Below are positions 37,512-45,724 of a stretch of DNA of 64,000 nucleotides, one piece after another. Every line of letters starts with the position of its first letter. The stretch's first letter is position 1. The notes under the pieces were generated by a model, which was not told the origin of the DNA, made no database searches, and saw only the letters and a list, made by a program, of their open reading frames with translations. This DNA comes from CAIUVD01 sp044338255 (GTDB lineage Bacteria; Planctomycetota; UBA11346), in the NCBI GenBank assembly GCA_044338255.1, contig JBIILZ010000004.1:1-64000 (forward strand), given 5' to 3'. Both the position numbers and the translations under genes were made by a program.

Positions 37512-37634
37512 CAGGGGCCAGTGACCAGGGGCCAGTGGCCAGGGACCAGGGACCAGGGACCAGAGACCAGAGGCCAGAGGCCGGGGACCAGAGGCCAGGG
37601 ACCAGGGGCCAGGGGCCAGCGACCAGCGACCAGC
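37512..37634 (-). repeat. Heptamer array b (CTGGYCY on minus strand)
   Basis: The top strand reads runs of CCAGRGRCCAGGG-like units; on the minus strand these are CTGGYCY heptamers, about 17 near-contiguous units with some decay. The array fills the space after the stop codons of the convergent DUF2459 and glyS genes. Confidence 0.9.
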
Positions 37635-37650
37635 CCCCAATCACCGGGTC

Positions 37651-39393
37651 TCAGCCCTCGATGCGCGTGCGTACCTGTGCCACCGCCTCGGCGATGGGGA
37701 TGCGGACCTGCTCGGTAGTGTCGCGGTCACGGATGGTGACCTGGCCATCGGTGAGCGAATCGTAGTCGATGGTGATGCACAACGGGGTGCCGATCTCATC
37801 GTGCTTGGCGTAGCGTTTGCCGATCGCGCCCTTGTCGTCGTATTTGGCATTGATGCCGGCCTGCAGCAGGGCGGCGATAATCTCGCGGGCCTTTTCCGGG
37901 AGGCCGTCCTTCTTCATCAACGGCAGCACCGCGCATTTGATCGGGGCGAGCTTGGGGTGCAGCTTGAGCACCGTGCGCGTGACCGGCTTGCCGTCCTTGT
38001 CCTTGCGCTCCTCCTCGTGGTAGGCATCGAGCAGGAAGCACAGCAGGGCGCGGGTGGCACCGGCGGCAGGCTCGATGACATAGGGCAGGTAGCGCCAGGG
38101 TTTGGCGCCGGTCTTGGGATTGACGTTGTCGACGTCGATGTACTCAAGGTTTTCGCCGGACGCATCCTGATGCGCATGCAGGTCGTGGTCGGTTCGCGAG
38201 GCGATGCCTTCGAGCTCGCCCCAGCCCCAGGGGTATTCGTACTCGACGTCGAAGCACTGATCGGCGTAGTGCGCGAGTTCGTCCTTTTCGTGCGGGCGGA
38301 ATTTGAACTTCTGCGGATAGTTGGCGTAGCGCTGCCACCAGGCCATGCGCTGGGCCTTCCAGTAGTCCATCCACTCGCCCTGGGTCCCCGGTTCGCAGAA
38401 GAACTCCATCTCCATCTGCTCGAATTCGCAGGAGCGGAAGATGAAGTGCTCGACGGTGACTTCATTGCGGAACGACTTGCCCATCTGGGCGATGCCGAAC
38501 GGCGGCTTGAGGCTCATCGAGTTCATGACGTTCTTGAACTGCACGAACATCGCCTGTGCGGTTTCCGGACGCAGGTAGACCATGGCGGTGTTGGTGACCT
38601 GTTCGGCGACCGCCCGCAGCATCTTGGCGCGCTCGCCGGACTCGATGGCTTTTGCCAGGGCGCCGCTCTCGGCGAGTTTGCCGAAGTGGGCCTTGATGGC
38701 GGCGGTGAGATCGGGTTCGAGGGTCAGCTTGGCGGTGACCTCGGCCACGTCCTGCATCGGATCGACCGCACCGAGTGGGGTGCGGAACATCAGATTGAAC
38801 TGCTTTTCAGCGGTCAAGAACGGGCAGCCGATCAACGGGCTGACATAGCCACGCCAAGCCCAGGTCTGCGTCGGCGCGGTCGCGCCCTTGGGGATGAAGC
38901 CGAACTCGGTGGCGCTCAGCGCGTGCAGGCCGGTGAGGACGTTGCCGTCGCGTTCGAGGGCGACGCCGAAGTTCTTCTCGATGATCTCGGCGTAGGTCTT
39001 GGCGATGCCCTTGTCGACGCAGGTGATCGGCAAGGCGCCGGGCACGCTCGGACGCGGGGCCTTGTCGGCGCGGAAGCGCTCCTTCGAGACCTGGCAATCC
39101 ACCAGCGGATCGGCGAACCCGGCAGCATGGCCGGAGGCCCGCCAGACATTGGGGTGCATGATGATCGAGGCGTCGATGCCGACTACGTTTTCGCGCGTGG
39201 TGACCATGTCCTTCCACCACTCGCCCATGAGGTTGCGCTTGAGCTCGGCGCCCAGCGGGCCGTAATCGTAGGCGCTCTTCAGGCCGCCGTAGATTTCCGA
39301 GGACTGGAACACGAAGCCGCGGTTCTTGCACAAGGCGACAAGTTTCTTCATCACGTCGGGAACAGCGTGCAGTGCAGGAGCGGATTCGGTCAT
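37651..39393 (-). CDS. glyS: Glycyl-tRNA synthetase (single-chain class II type)
   Basis: A 580-residue glycyl-tRNA synthetase of the alpha2 type found in eukaryotes, archaea and several bacterial phyla. SSEIYGGLKSAYDYGPLGAELKRN near residue 26 (cited in part as GGLKSAYDYGPLG) and ENVVGIDASIIMHP are its start blocks, FRNEVTVEHFIFRSCEFEQMEMEFF motif 2 (in part FRSCEFEQMEMEFF), and a C-terminal anticodon-binding region. The start at 39393 has GAGGTGA in front. It is followed by a heptamer array. Confidence 0.93.
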   Translation of the reverse strand: MTESAPALHAVPDVMKKLVALCKNRGFVFQSSEIYGGLKSAYDYGPLGAELKRNLMGEWWKDMVTTRENVVGIDASIIMHPNVWRASGHAAGFADPLVDCQVSKERFRADKAPRPSVPGALPITCVDKGIAKTYAEIIEKNFGVALERDGNVLTGLHALSATEFGFIPKGATAPTQTWAWRGYVSPLIGCPFLTAEKQFNLMFRTPLGAVDPMQDVAEVTAKLTLEPDLTAAIKAHFGKLAESGALAKAIESGERAKMLRAVAEQVTNTAMVYLRPETAQAMFVQFKNVMNSMSLKPPFGIAQMGKSFRNEVTVEHFIFRSCEFEQMEMEFFCEPGTQGEWMDYWKAQRMAWWQRYANYPQKFKFRPHEKDELAHYADQCFDVEYEYPWGWGELEGIASRTDHDLHAHQDASGENLEYIDVDNVNPKTGAKPWRYLPYVIEPAAGATRALLCFLLDAYHEEERKDKDGKPVTRTVLKLHPKLAPIKCAVLPLMKKDGLPEKAREIIAALLQAGINAKYDDKGAIGKRYAKHDEIGTPLCITIDYDSLTDGQVTIRDRDTTEQVRIPIAEAVAQVRTRIEG

Positions 39394-39604
39394 GGTCACC
39401 TCGAAGGGGGGTGCGCAGGGTAGATCGCGGTCCGAGGCAGTCCAGTGATGGGCGGGCTTTCCGGCTCGGTAAAATCCCTGCATGCGGAACCACCGCCCGG
39501 TTGTCGTCAGTCACCCCCGGGATGCCGGGGTCTGATGCATGAAACCGTACGTAAGTGGTACCGCCGTCGCATCGGCAGACACGCGTTCCCGGGGTCGAGG
39601 CGCT

Positions 39605-40645
39605 CTAAGGGGCGAGGATGAATACCGGAGCGGCCCAGACGCCGGCGGCGGCGGCGGCAGTCATGATCCGGGCACGGGCGGCGACGTCGCGGGTGCGGGC
39701 GGTACTCGCGGCGACGGTGACGCCGACGGCATGCAGCGGGGCAGTGGCGAAGGTGCTCGCCAGCACGGTGCGCAGGGCCGCGTCATCGAGGACCTTGCCG
39801 CCAGCGGACAAACTGCCGCCCGCGGACAAGCTGCCATCGGCGGCCAGGGCCACGGTCAGCGGCAGGGTCGCGACACCGATGACCAGTTGCACCGGCGTGC
39901 CGGCGGGCGGACAGGCGCCGCTGTAGGCTTCGAAGCGTTGATCAAAGTTGGCTCCGGGAAACGGACTGGCGAGCAAGGCATCGGGCTCGTCGAAGACCAC
40001 CGCCACCGAGCGCGTGGCATCGAGCATGAAGATCTCGCGGGCCTGGGCTTTGCCATCGGCGCCATTGGTGTACACGGTCTGGAAGCGGCTGCCGACATAG
40101 ACGAAGGGCAGGGCCGGATAGGGCTGATCGACGACCCGGTCACGGATCAGGGAACTGGCGGGAATCTCCAGCCATTGCTTGGCGGCATTCTGCCAGCGCA
40201 CGGTGAGCGTCACCGGCGTGCCGCGAGCGGGATGGCCGCTGCCTTCATCGGCGGGCTGGCCATCGCCGAGGCCGAGGGCGGCGATGCTCGCGGCCTTCAC
40301 CAGTTGGCCGAGCGTGGTCTCGAGGCGGATGAGGGCCTCATGGCTTTTGCCGTCCTTTAGGCAGGCCAGCACTTCTAAGCCATCGACGGGACCCTGGTCC
40401 ATATTGATGGCCCCGGCCAGGACCACGCATTTACCTTTGACGATCTGCACCCCGGGGGCGAGCTCTTCGAGAGTCCCCAGATCGGCCGCGGGTTGGACCA
40501 CGGGCTTGGGGAGTTGCGGAAAGCCATGCAGGAGATCGCGGGTCGCCTCGGGCAGGACCTTGGGGCTGGGTGGCGCATCGTGCTCAGCCGCCTGGACGCA
40601 GACGGTTGCCAGCGCCACACTCAGGAGCGCGATGCGCCAGGACAT
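39605..40645 (-). CDS. Exported YdjY-like protein
   Basis: A 346-residue protein with a signal peptide (MSWRIALLSVALATVCVQAAE). Residues 55-110 hold a YdjY-like pattern: IVKGKCVVLAGAINMDQGPVDGLEVLAC, written in part as KCVVLAGAINMDQGP, then GKSHEALIRLE. The 3' third contains two 18-bp units encoding GSLSAG. Function is unknown. The start codon overlaps the DUF1611 stop by one base (TGATG), so it is translated from the same message as that gene. Confidence 0.55.
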   Translation of the reverse strand: MSWRIALLSVALATVCVQAAEHDAPPSPKVLPEATRDLLHGFPQLPKPVVQPAADLGTLEELAPGVQIVKGKCVVLAGAINMDQGPVDGLEVLACLKDGKSHEALIRLETTLGQLVKAASIAALGLGDGQPADEGSGHPARGTPVTLTVRWQNAAKQWLEIPASSLIRDRVVDQPYPALPFVYVGSRFQTVYTNGADGKAQAREIFMLDATRSVAVVFDEPDALLASPFPGANFDQRFEAYSGACPPAGTPVQLVIGVATLPLTVALAADGSLSAGGSLSAGGKVLDDAALRTVLASTFATAPLHAVGVTVAASTARTRDVAARARIMTAAAAAGVWAAPVFILAP

Positions 40646-41916
40646 CAGCGGGATCCTTTGGTGAGCGCTTTAACGGCCTTTTTGGGCGCGGTTTTTTCCT
40701 TTTTTTTCAGGCTTTTTTCGATGCTGGTTATCTTGGCCGGGCTTTTCCTGTTCAGACTTTTCTTGGTCGGGCTTTTCGCTTTGATCGTCACCGCGGGCTT
40801 GGCGCTGGTCTTGCGCTGGGCGCGTTTGGCGGCGCGGGCCGCGAGCACCGCGTCGGCCAGACGCTTGCAGCCGTCGGCACCTTCGCGGATGACGTCGGCC
40901 ACCGGCAGACCGGTCTCTTTGTTGGCGGCGGCGATAGCAGCCGCCGCTTCATCATCGGTCAGTTCGAGGGTGTTGAGGGCAATGCCCACGACCTTGCCAG
41001 GATGCACCGGGGCCAGCACGCGCTCATAGAGATCAATGTAGGTGGCCAAAGGCGGGACCGGCGCATCGGTGTGCCGCAACAGCGTCCGGCGCGGATTATG
41101 GCAGAGGATCATGGCATCCGGGCAGGAGCCGTGCACCAAGCTCATGGCCGTGCCGCTATAGCACGGCGAGAGGATCGAATTCTGGCCCTCGATCAGCAGC
41201 ACGTCGTGACCGCGATCATTCGACAGTACCAACTGCTCGACCATGCCGCCGGTGAAATCGGAGATCATCCGATCGACCGCCACGCCCCGGCCGGTGATGA
41301 GGATGCCATCCTGGCTGGTCGAGACGAAACGCGCCGCGACGTGGTATTTTTTGACGCTGTTGAGGTAGCGTTCGAGCATCAGGGCGACGGTGGTCTTGCC
41401 AATGTTGGCATCGGTGCCCACGGTCAGCACGCGGAAGGCCTTGGTCGAACGCGCCTTGCCGGTCGAGACGATGCGATCATCGGGAGTCGCGCGGAGGTTG
41501 ACGAGTTCGACCGCGTAGCGGGCTGCGAGCGAGACCAGGTTGGGGTCGCCGTTGACGCTTTCGTGCAGGCCGCTGATGATCCCGATACGGTTGCGGATGG
41601 CCTCGTAGATCAGCGGTCGGATCGAATCCGGCAGCGAACCACCGGGGGTGTTGACGCCGATGACTAGCCACTCGACGCCGAGATCGAGGACTTCGCGGAT
41701 CGTGCTCACCACCGGAATGTTCGTGTCGATGCCGGGCATCGACGAGAGATCGGTGCCGACATGCTTGGAGTCAAGCACGCACCGCACATCTTCTGGGCGG
41801 AAGCGCAAAAGGCCCATGGCGGTCTTGTTGCGATAGATGTCGCAGGTGCCTTCGGTAAGCACCGCCAGCTTGCGGTAGATGGGGTGAGTGGGGCGATAGG
41901 TGTGGAGTCCGGGCAT
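40645..41916 (-). CDS. DUF1611 (DgcN-type) protein with lysine-rich tail
   Basis: A 423-residue DUF1611 protein, the family of D-glutamate N-acetyltransferase DgcN. P-loop GTDANIGKTTVALMLE lies near residue 167, with FVSTSQDGILITGRGVAVDR and LIEGQNSILSPCYSG following, as in the family. The last 65 residues are an added tail of Lys/Ala/Ser/Pro repeats (KSPTKKSLNRKSPAK and similar), like a histone H1 tail, which is not part of DUF1611. It lies 58 bases from the pyrD gene on the same strand. The tail may bind nucleic acid; that is inference. Confidence 0.85.
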   Translation of the reverse strand: MPGLHTYRPTHPIYRKLAVLTEGTCDIYRNKTAMGLLRFRPEDVRCVLDSKHVGTDLSSMPGIDTNIPVVSTIREVLDLGVEWLVIGVNTPGGSLPDSIRPLIYEAIRNRIGIISGLHESVNGDPNLVSLAARYAVELVNLRATPDDRIVSTGKARSTKAFRVLTVGTDANIGKTTVALMLERYLNSVKKYHVAARFVSTSQDGILITGRGVAVDRMISDFTGGMVEQLVLSNDRGHDVLLIEGQNSILSPCYSGTAMSLVHGSCPDAMILCHNPRRTLLRHTDAPVPPLATYIDLYERVLAPVHPGKVVGIALNTLELTDDEAAAAIAAANKETGLPVADVIREGADGCKRLADAVLAARAAKRAQRKTSAKPAVTIKAKSPTKKSLNRKSPAKITSIEKSLKKKEKTAPKKAVKALTKGSR

Positions 41917-41974
41917 GCACGGAGACTAAGCGCCGGCTCCCCCCGATGCATGCTGAAAATCGCCCCTGGCCTCC

Positions 41975-43096
41975 TTAAAGATCGCGACCCACCGCTTCCG
42001 TTATGGAGCTCAGCCCGGCCTTGGCCAAGCAGGTCAGCAAGCCCTGATTGATATCGCGGACCAGCAGCGGGCCATGATAGATCAACGCCGAATAGACCTG
42101 TACCAAGCTGGCGCCGTGGGTGATTTTCTCCCAGGCGCTGGCGGGAGAATCGATGCCGCCGACGCCGATCACCGGCAGGGCCCGGCCTTGGGCGCGGATG
42201 CGCCGTGCGACGCGGGCGAGGACGTAGGTCGAGCGTTCGCGTACCGGCCGTCCGGACAGGCCACCGGCGCCGATGCCTGCCACCCGTGCCGGGTTTTCGG
42301 CGAGGCCGGTGCGCCCGATGGTGGTGTTGGTGGTGATCAGCCCATCACAGCCGGTCTCGAGGGCGACATCGACGGCGGCATCGATGCCGGCATCGCTGAG
42401 ATCGGGGGCGATCTTGAGCAGCAACGGCGTGCCGGCGGCGGCGCGATCGACGCACGCGCGCACCCCGGCGAGCAGCGGCCGCAAGGCGGCTTCCGATTGC
42501 AGATCGCGCAGCCCGGGCGTGTTGGGGCTGGAGACGTTGACCACCAGATAGTCGGCATAGCGCCCGACGGCGCGGATCGAGGCTTCGTAATCGGCGAGGG
42601 CTTCAGCATTGTCGACGATCTTCGATTTGCCGAGATTGATGCCGAGCACGCAGGGCGGACGGCGCGGACCGCCGACGGGCGAGAACTCCGCGGAGAGATT
42701 GGCCGCCAGCGTCTCCGCACCGCGGTTGTTGAAGCCCATGCGATTGATGATGGCTTCATCCTCGCGCAGGCGAAAGAGACGCGGCTGAGGATTACCGGGT
42801 TGCGCGCGGCCGGTGACGGTGCCGATCTCAAGATGCGAAAAGCCGACGGCGGCGAGGGCTTCGATGGCCACGCCGTTCTTGTCCAGGCCGGCGGCAAGGC
42901 CTACGGGATTGCCGAAGCGTCGACCGAAGACCGTCTGGCTCAGGCGTGGATCGGCGACCTCCAGCCAGCTGCGCAGCTCACGGCAGAGACTCGGGCAGCG
43001 CGAACCCAGGCGCATGCTGGCGAGGGCCAGGTCATGGGCGTGCTCGGCATCCATGGCGAACAGGGCGGGACGGAAGACCGTGCGGTAGATGCTCAT
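41975..43096 (-). CDS. pyrD: Dihydroorotate dehydrogenase (quinone-dependent type)
   Basis: A 373-residue class 2 dihydroorotate dehydrogenase of pyrimidine synthesis. NPVGLAAGLDKNG, FNNRGAETLAANL, VVNVSSPNTPGLRDLQ and the phosphate-binding TNTTIGRTGL, GGIDSPASAWEKI are clear. The class 2 N-terminus (FRPALFAMDAEHAHDLAL) is present. It overlaps the upstream oxidoreductase gene by ATGA. Confidence 0.93.
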   Translation of the reverse strand: MSIYRTVFRPALFAMDAEHAHDLALASMRLGSRCPSLCRELRSWLEVADPRLSQTVFGRRFGNPVGLAAGLDKNGVAIEALAAVGFSHLEIGTVTGRAQPGNPQPRLFRLREDEAIINRMGFNNRGAETLAANLSAEFSPVGGPRRPPCVLGINLGKSKIVDNAEALADYEASIRAVGRYADYLVVNVSSPNTPGLRDLQSEAALRPLLAGVRACVDRAAAGTPLLLKIAPDLSDAGIDAAVDVALETGCDGLITTNTTIGRTGLAENPARVAGIGAGGLSGRPVRERSTYVLARVARRIRAQGRALPVIGVGGIDSPASAWEKITHGASLVQVYSALIYHGPLLVRDINQGLLTCLAKAGLSSITEAVGRDL

Positions 43097-43935
43097 CGAC
43101 GTGGTTCGCGGATCAGGGTGAGGATGGCGCTGAAATCGAGATCGCCGAGCCCGTGGGTTTCGGCCGCGGTCAGCGTTTCGGTGGCGGTGTCGGTCAAGGG
43201 CATGGCCAGGGCATGCGCGGCCGCCAGGCGTTGGGCTAGGCGGACATCCTTGGCCATGTGCTTGATGGCGAATTGCGGGCTGTAATCGCTGTTCAGCCAC
43301 TTGGGCTTTTTCAGGTCAGCGTATGGCGACTTGCCGACGTTGAGATCGAGGGCCGCGAACCACGCCTCCGGAGGGATACCGGCGCGACGCGCCAATTCCT
43401 GGGCTTCGCACATCGCCTGATTGAGGTCGGCGAGCAGCAGGTTGAAGGAGAGCTTCATGGCCGTCGCCTGACCGACGGCACCGGCCAGGACCTGGGCCTT
43501 GGCGAGACGTGCGTAAAGCGGCTGGACCTCGGCGGCATCGCTATCTTCGCCGGCGACGAAAAACACATTCTGCCGCTGTTCGGCCGCTGGCTTGCTGCCG
43601 GTGAAGGGCATATCGAGAAAGCGCGCCCCGGCGCTGCGCACCAGCTGTGCGGCGGCGAGGGTCTCATCGTAGCCGATGGTGCTGTGCTGACAGACGAGCG
43701 CCCGCGGCGGTAGCGCGGAACGCACCGCTTCCAGCACGGAGAGCACGGCCGCGCCATCGGCGACGACCACCAGGACGAGTTCGGCATCACGGACGGCATC
43801 GCTGGCGTCGGCAGTCCAGCCGGGTTGGTCAGGCTTGGGGCTACGGTTCCAGGCCCGGACCTGATGGCCATCGGAATGCAGATGACGAGCCCAGATCGAA
43901 CCGATGAGACCAAGGCCGAGGACGGCAATACGCAT
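43093..43935 (-). CDS. NAD(P)-binding beta-hydroxyacid dehydrogenase family protein
   Basis: A 280-residue oxidoreductase of the 3-hydroxyisobutyrate dehydrogenase/6-phosphogluconate-like group. The dinucleotide site is AVLGLGLIGSIWARHL, the substrate loop is DMPFTGSKPAA, and the catalytic lysine block is ATAMKLSFNLLL. The substrate cannot be told from the sequence. Its stop overlaps the pyrD start. Confidence 0.88.
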   Translation of the reverse strand: MRIAVLGLGLIGSIWARHLHSDGHQVRAWNRSPKPDQPGWTADASDAVRDAELVLVVVADGAAVLSVLEAVRSALPPRALVCQHSTIGYDETLAAAQLVRSAGARFLDMPFTGSKPAAEQRQNVFFVAGEDSDAAEVQPLYARLAKAQVLAGAVGQATAMKLSFNLLLADLNQAMCEAQELARRAGIPPEAWFAALDLNVGKSPYADLKKPKWLNSDYSPQFAIKHMAKDVRLAQRLAAAHALAMPLTDTATETLTAAETHGLGDLDFSAILTLIREPRR

Positions 43936-43988
43936 GATCGCCGCAGTATTCAGGGATTTGGGGGTATTGCTATCGGATGTAGGAGCTG

Positions 43989-44079
43989 ACCTGGGATCAG
44001 GGATCAGGGGCCAGGGATCAGGGATCAGGTGCTAGGAACCAGAGACCAGGGGCCAGAGACCAGAGACCAGGGACCAGGA
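43989..44079 (-). repeat. Heptamer array c (CTGGYCY on minus strand)
   Basis: About 12 decayed units with top strand GGGGCCAGGGATCAGG and AGAGACCAGGGGCCAG; inverted relative to array d, so the two could pair into a long stem with a loop of about 90 bases. Confidence 0.85.
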
Positions 44080-44168
44080 AGCATAGGAAGCTCCATGTTC
44101 AAATACTGACGCTCGACTACGGTATACTGGGTTGCTGGACTTTGAGCTTCGTTCGTCGATCTCGAAAG

Positions 44169-44340
44169 CTGGTCGCTGGTCGCTGGTCGCTGGTTCCTGG
44201 TCCCTGGTCCCTGGTCCCTGGTCCCTGGTCCCTGGTCCCTGGTCCCTGGTCCCTGGTCCCTGGACTCTGGTCTCTGGCCCCTGGCCCCTGGCCCCTGGCC
44301 CCTGGTTCCTAATCCCTGGCACCTGGTTCCTAATCCCTGT
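44169..44340 (+). repeat. Heptamer array d, with nine perfect units
   Basis: From 44202 to 44263 the unit CCCTGGT is repeated perfectly nine times; flanks are decayed CTGGYCY units. The minus strand has G3-N4 periods, matching the canonical G-quadruplex pattern. Confidence 0.95.
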
Positions 44341-44375
44341 CTCTATCTCCCACTCACCCCCGACTCAAAAATCCA

Positions 44376-44543
44376 CTAGGAGCCTGTCGGGAATAGATGA
44401 CCGAGGATGGCGAAGGGATCGTGCGGCAGATCCAAGGCGGCAAGGCGGGCGGATAGCGAGAGCTATCTGACCGTTTTGCCAACGCCGGAGCTGCCGTACG
44501 AGACCGAGTCAGCCGACCGAATCTATTCCCGACAGACTCCTAG
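44376..44543. mobile_element. 168-bp MITE-like element with 22-bp terminal inverted repeats
   Basis: Left end CTAGGAGCCTGTCGGGAATA (44376-44397 in full) and right end TCTATTCCCGACAGACTCCT (44522-44543 in full) are complementary with one mismatch. The inner 124 bases have no gene but contain further pairing parts, GATAGC and GCTATC around GAGA. Size, ends and lack of coding match a miniature inverted-repeat element; no parent transposase is in the window. Confidence 0.8.
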
Positions 44544-44551
44544 CAAAATCC

Positions 44552-45679
44552 CTAAACCGAAGTCCCTCTTCCCCCCACCCTCTTCAATCTCAAATCCACA
44601 TTCCCCAACTGTCCACACGCGGCCATGATTGTCCGCCCTTTGGTGATCCGTCTGCGGACCGGCAGTCCTTCATCGCGCAGCCAGCCGAGGAAGGTGTCGA
44701 CCTCGACCTCGCTGGGCGCTCTCGTCAAGGGCGCATTGCCGGGATTGTAGGGGATCAGATTGAGCAGCACCCGGCCCAACGGCTGGCAAAAGGCGGCGAC
44801 GTGCGCGGCATCGGCGCGGGTGTCATTGAGCCCCGGCAGCAGGCAGTAATTGACTCCGAGGGTGAAATTGCGGCGCTGAGGATAAGCCGCCAGGATCCGC
44901 TGTAATTCCGCCAGCGGGGTCTTGCGGTTGACCGGCATGATCCGCGAGCGCAGCTCGTCGGTGGCGCCATTGAGGCTGAGCGAGAGGTTGAGTCGCTTCC
45001 AACCGAGGGCGGCGATGCGCGCGATGCCTTCGGCATGGCCGCTGGTGCAGATGGTGATGCGCTCCTGGCTGTAGTGCAGACCGCGGCGATCGGTCAGCAC
45101 CTGCAGGGCCTGGATGACGTTGTCGCAATTGTCGAGCGCTTCGCCCATGCCCATGAAGACGATGTTTTTCGGGGTCCATCCGAGCACGGTGCGGGCAGTG
45201 ATCACCTGGGCGACGATCTCGCCGGCAGTCAGATGACGCAGCAGGCCCATGCGCCCGGTCTCGCAAAAGGTGCAGCCCATCTTGCAGCCGACCTGCGAGG
45301 AGATGCAGATGGTGTGCTCCATGGTCCCGTCTTCGGCGACATGCATGGGGATGCGTACGGCTTCGATCTCGTAGCCGTCATGAGTGGCGAACACCGCTTT
45401 GGCGGTGATCCCTGAGGTTGTCTCTTCGTCGAGATGGGTGATGACCTTCAGCAATGGCGCCTGGAAGTGCTGGTGCCAGGTGGCGGCGGTGGCGGCGCTG
45501 ATGGGAAAACTTTCCGGCGCATAGCGTCCCTCGCGCATCACCTGCGGATAGAGCGTATGGGCGATGCCGTGGCCGACGGGCATGGCGAATTGCGCAGCTG
45601 CGGAAAGCTCGTCGCTGGTCAGTCCGAAGACATTCAGCGGAACAGGCGTCAGCGGTGGAGACGAGGGGGGCAGGGGCAC
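44552..45679 (-). CDS. rlmN: Dual-specificity RNA methyltransferase RlmN
   Basis: A 375-residue radical SAM enzyme that methylates A2503 of 23S rRNA (and A37 of some tRNAs). CKMGCTFCETGRMGLLRHL near residue 132 holds the CxxxCxxC cluster site, PKNIVFMGMGEALDNCDN follows, and the catalytic C-terminal Cys is in TIMAACGQLGN. A GTG at 45679 is the start. Confidence 0.9.
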   Translation of the reverse strand: MPLPPSSPPLTPVPLNVFGLTSDELSAAAQFAMPVGHGIAHTLYPQVMREGRYAPESFPISAATAATWHQHFQAPLLKVITHLDEETTSGITAKAVFATHDGYEIEAVRIPMHVAEDGTMEHTICISSQVGCKMGCTFCETGRMGLLRHLTAGEIVAQVITARTVLGWTPKNIVFMGMGEALDNCDNVIQALQVLTDRRGLHYSQERITICTSGHAEGIARIAALGWKRLNLSLSLNGATDELRSRIMPVNRKTPLAELQRILAAYPQRRNFTLGVNYCLLPGLNDTRADAAHVAAFCQPLGRVLLNLIPYNPGNAPLTRAPSEVEVDTFLGWLRDEGLPVRRRITKGRTIMAACGQLGNVDLRLKRVGGRGTSV

Positions 45680-45724
45680 GGCGGGCTCACGTCAGCGCCA
45701 CGGGGCGCACAGGCGATGGGTCGT

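Larger units (their letters stand above)
43936..44551. other. 616-bp interval holding heptamer arrays and a MITE-like element
   Basis: Between the oxidoreductase start and the rlmN stop there is no gene; the interval holds an inverted pair of heptamer arrays (c, minus; d, plus) and a 168-bp element with 22-bp inverted ends. About 90 bases separate the two arrays. Confidence 0.8.

Noticed and set aside
44169..44340. CRISPR-like array
   Set aside because: Units are seven bases with no unique spacers and no cas genes.
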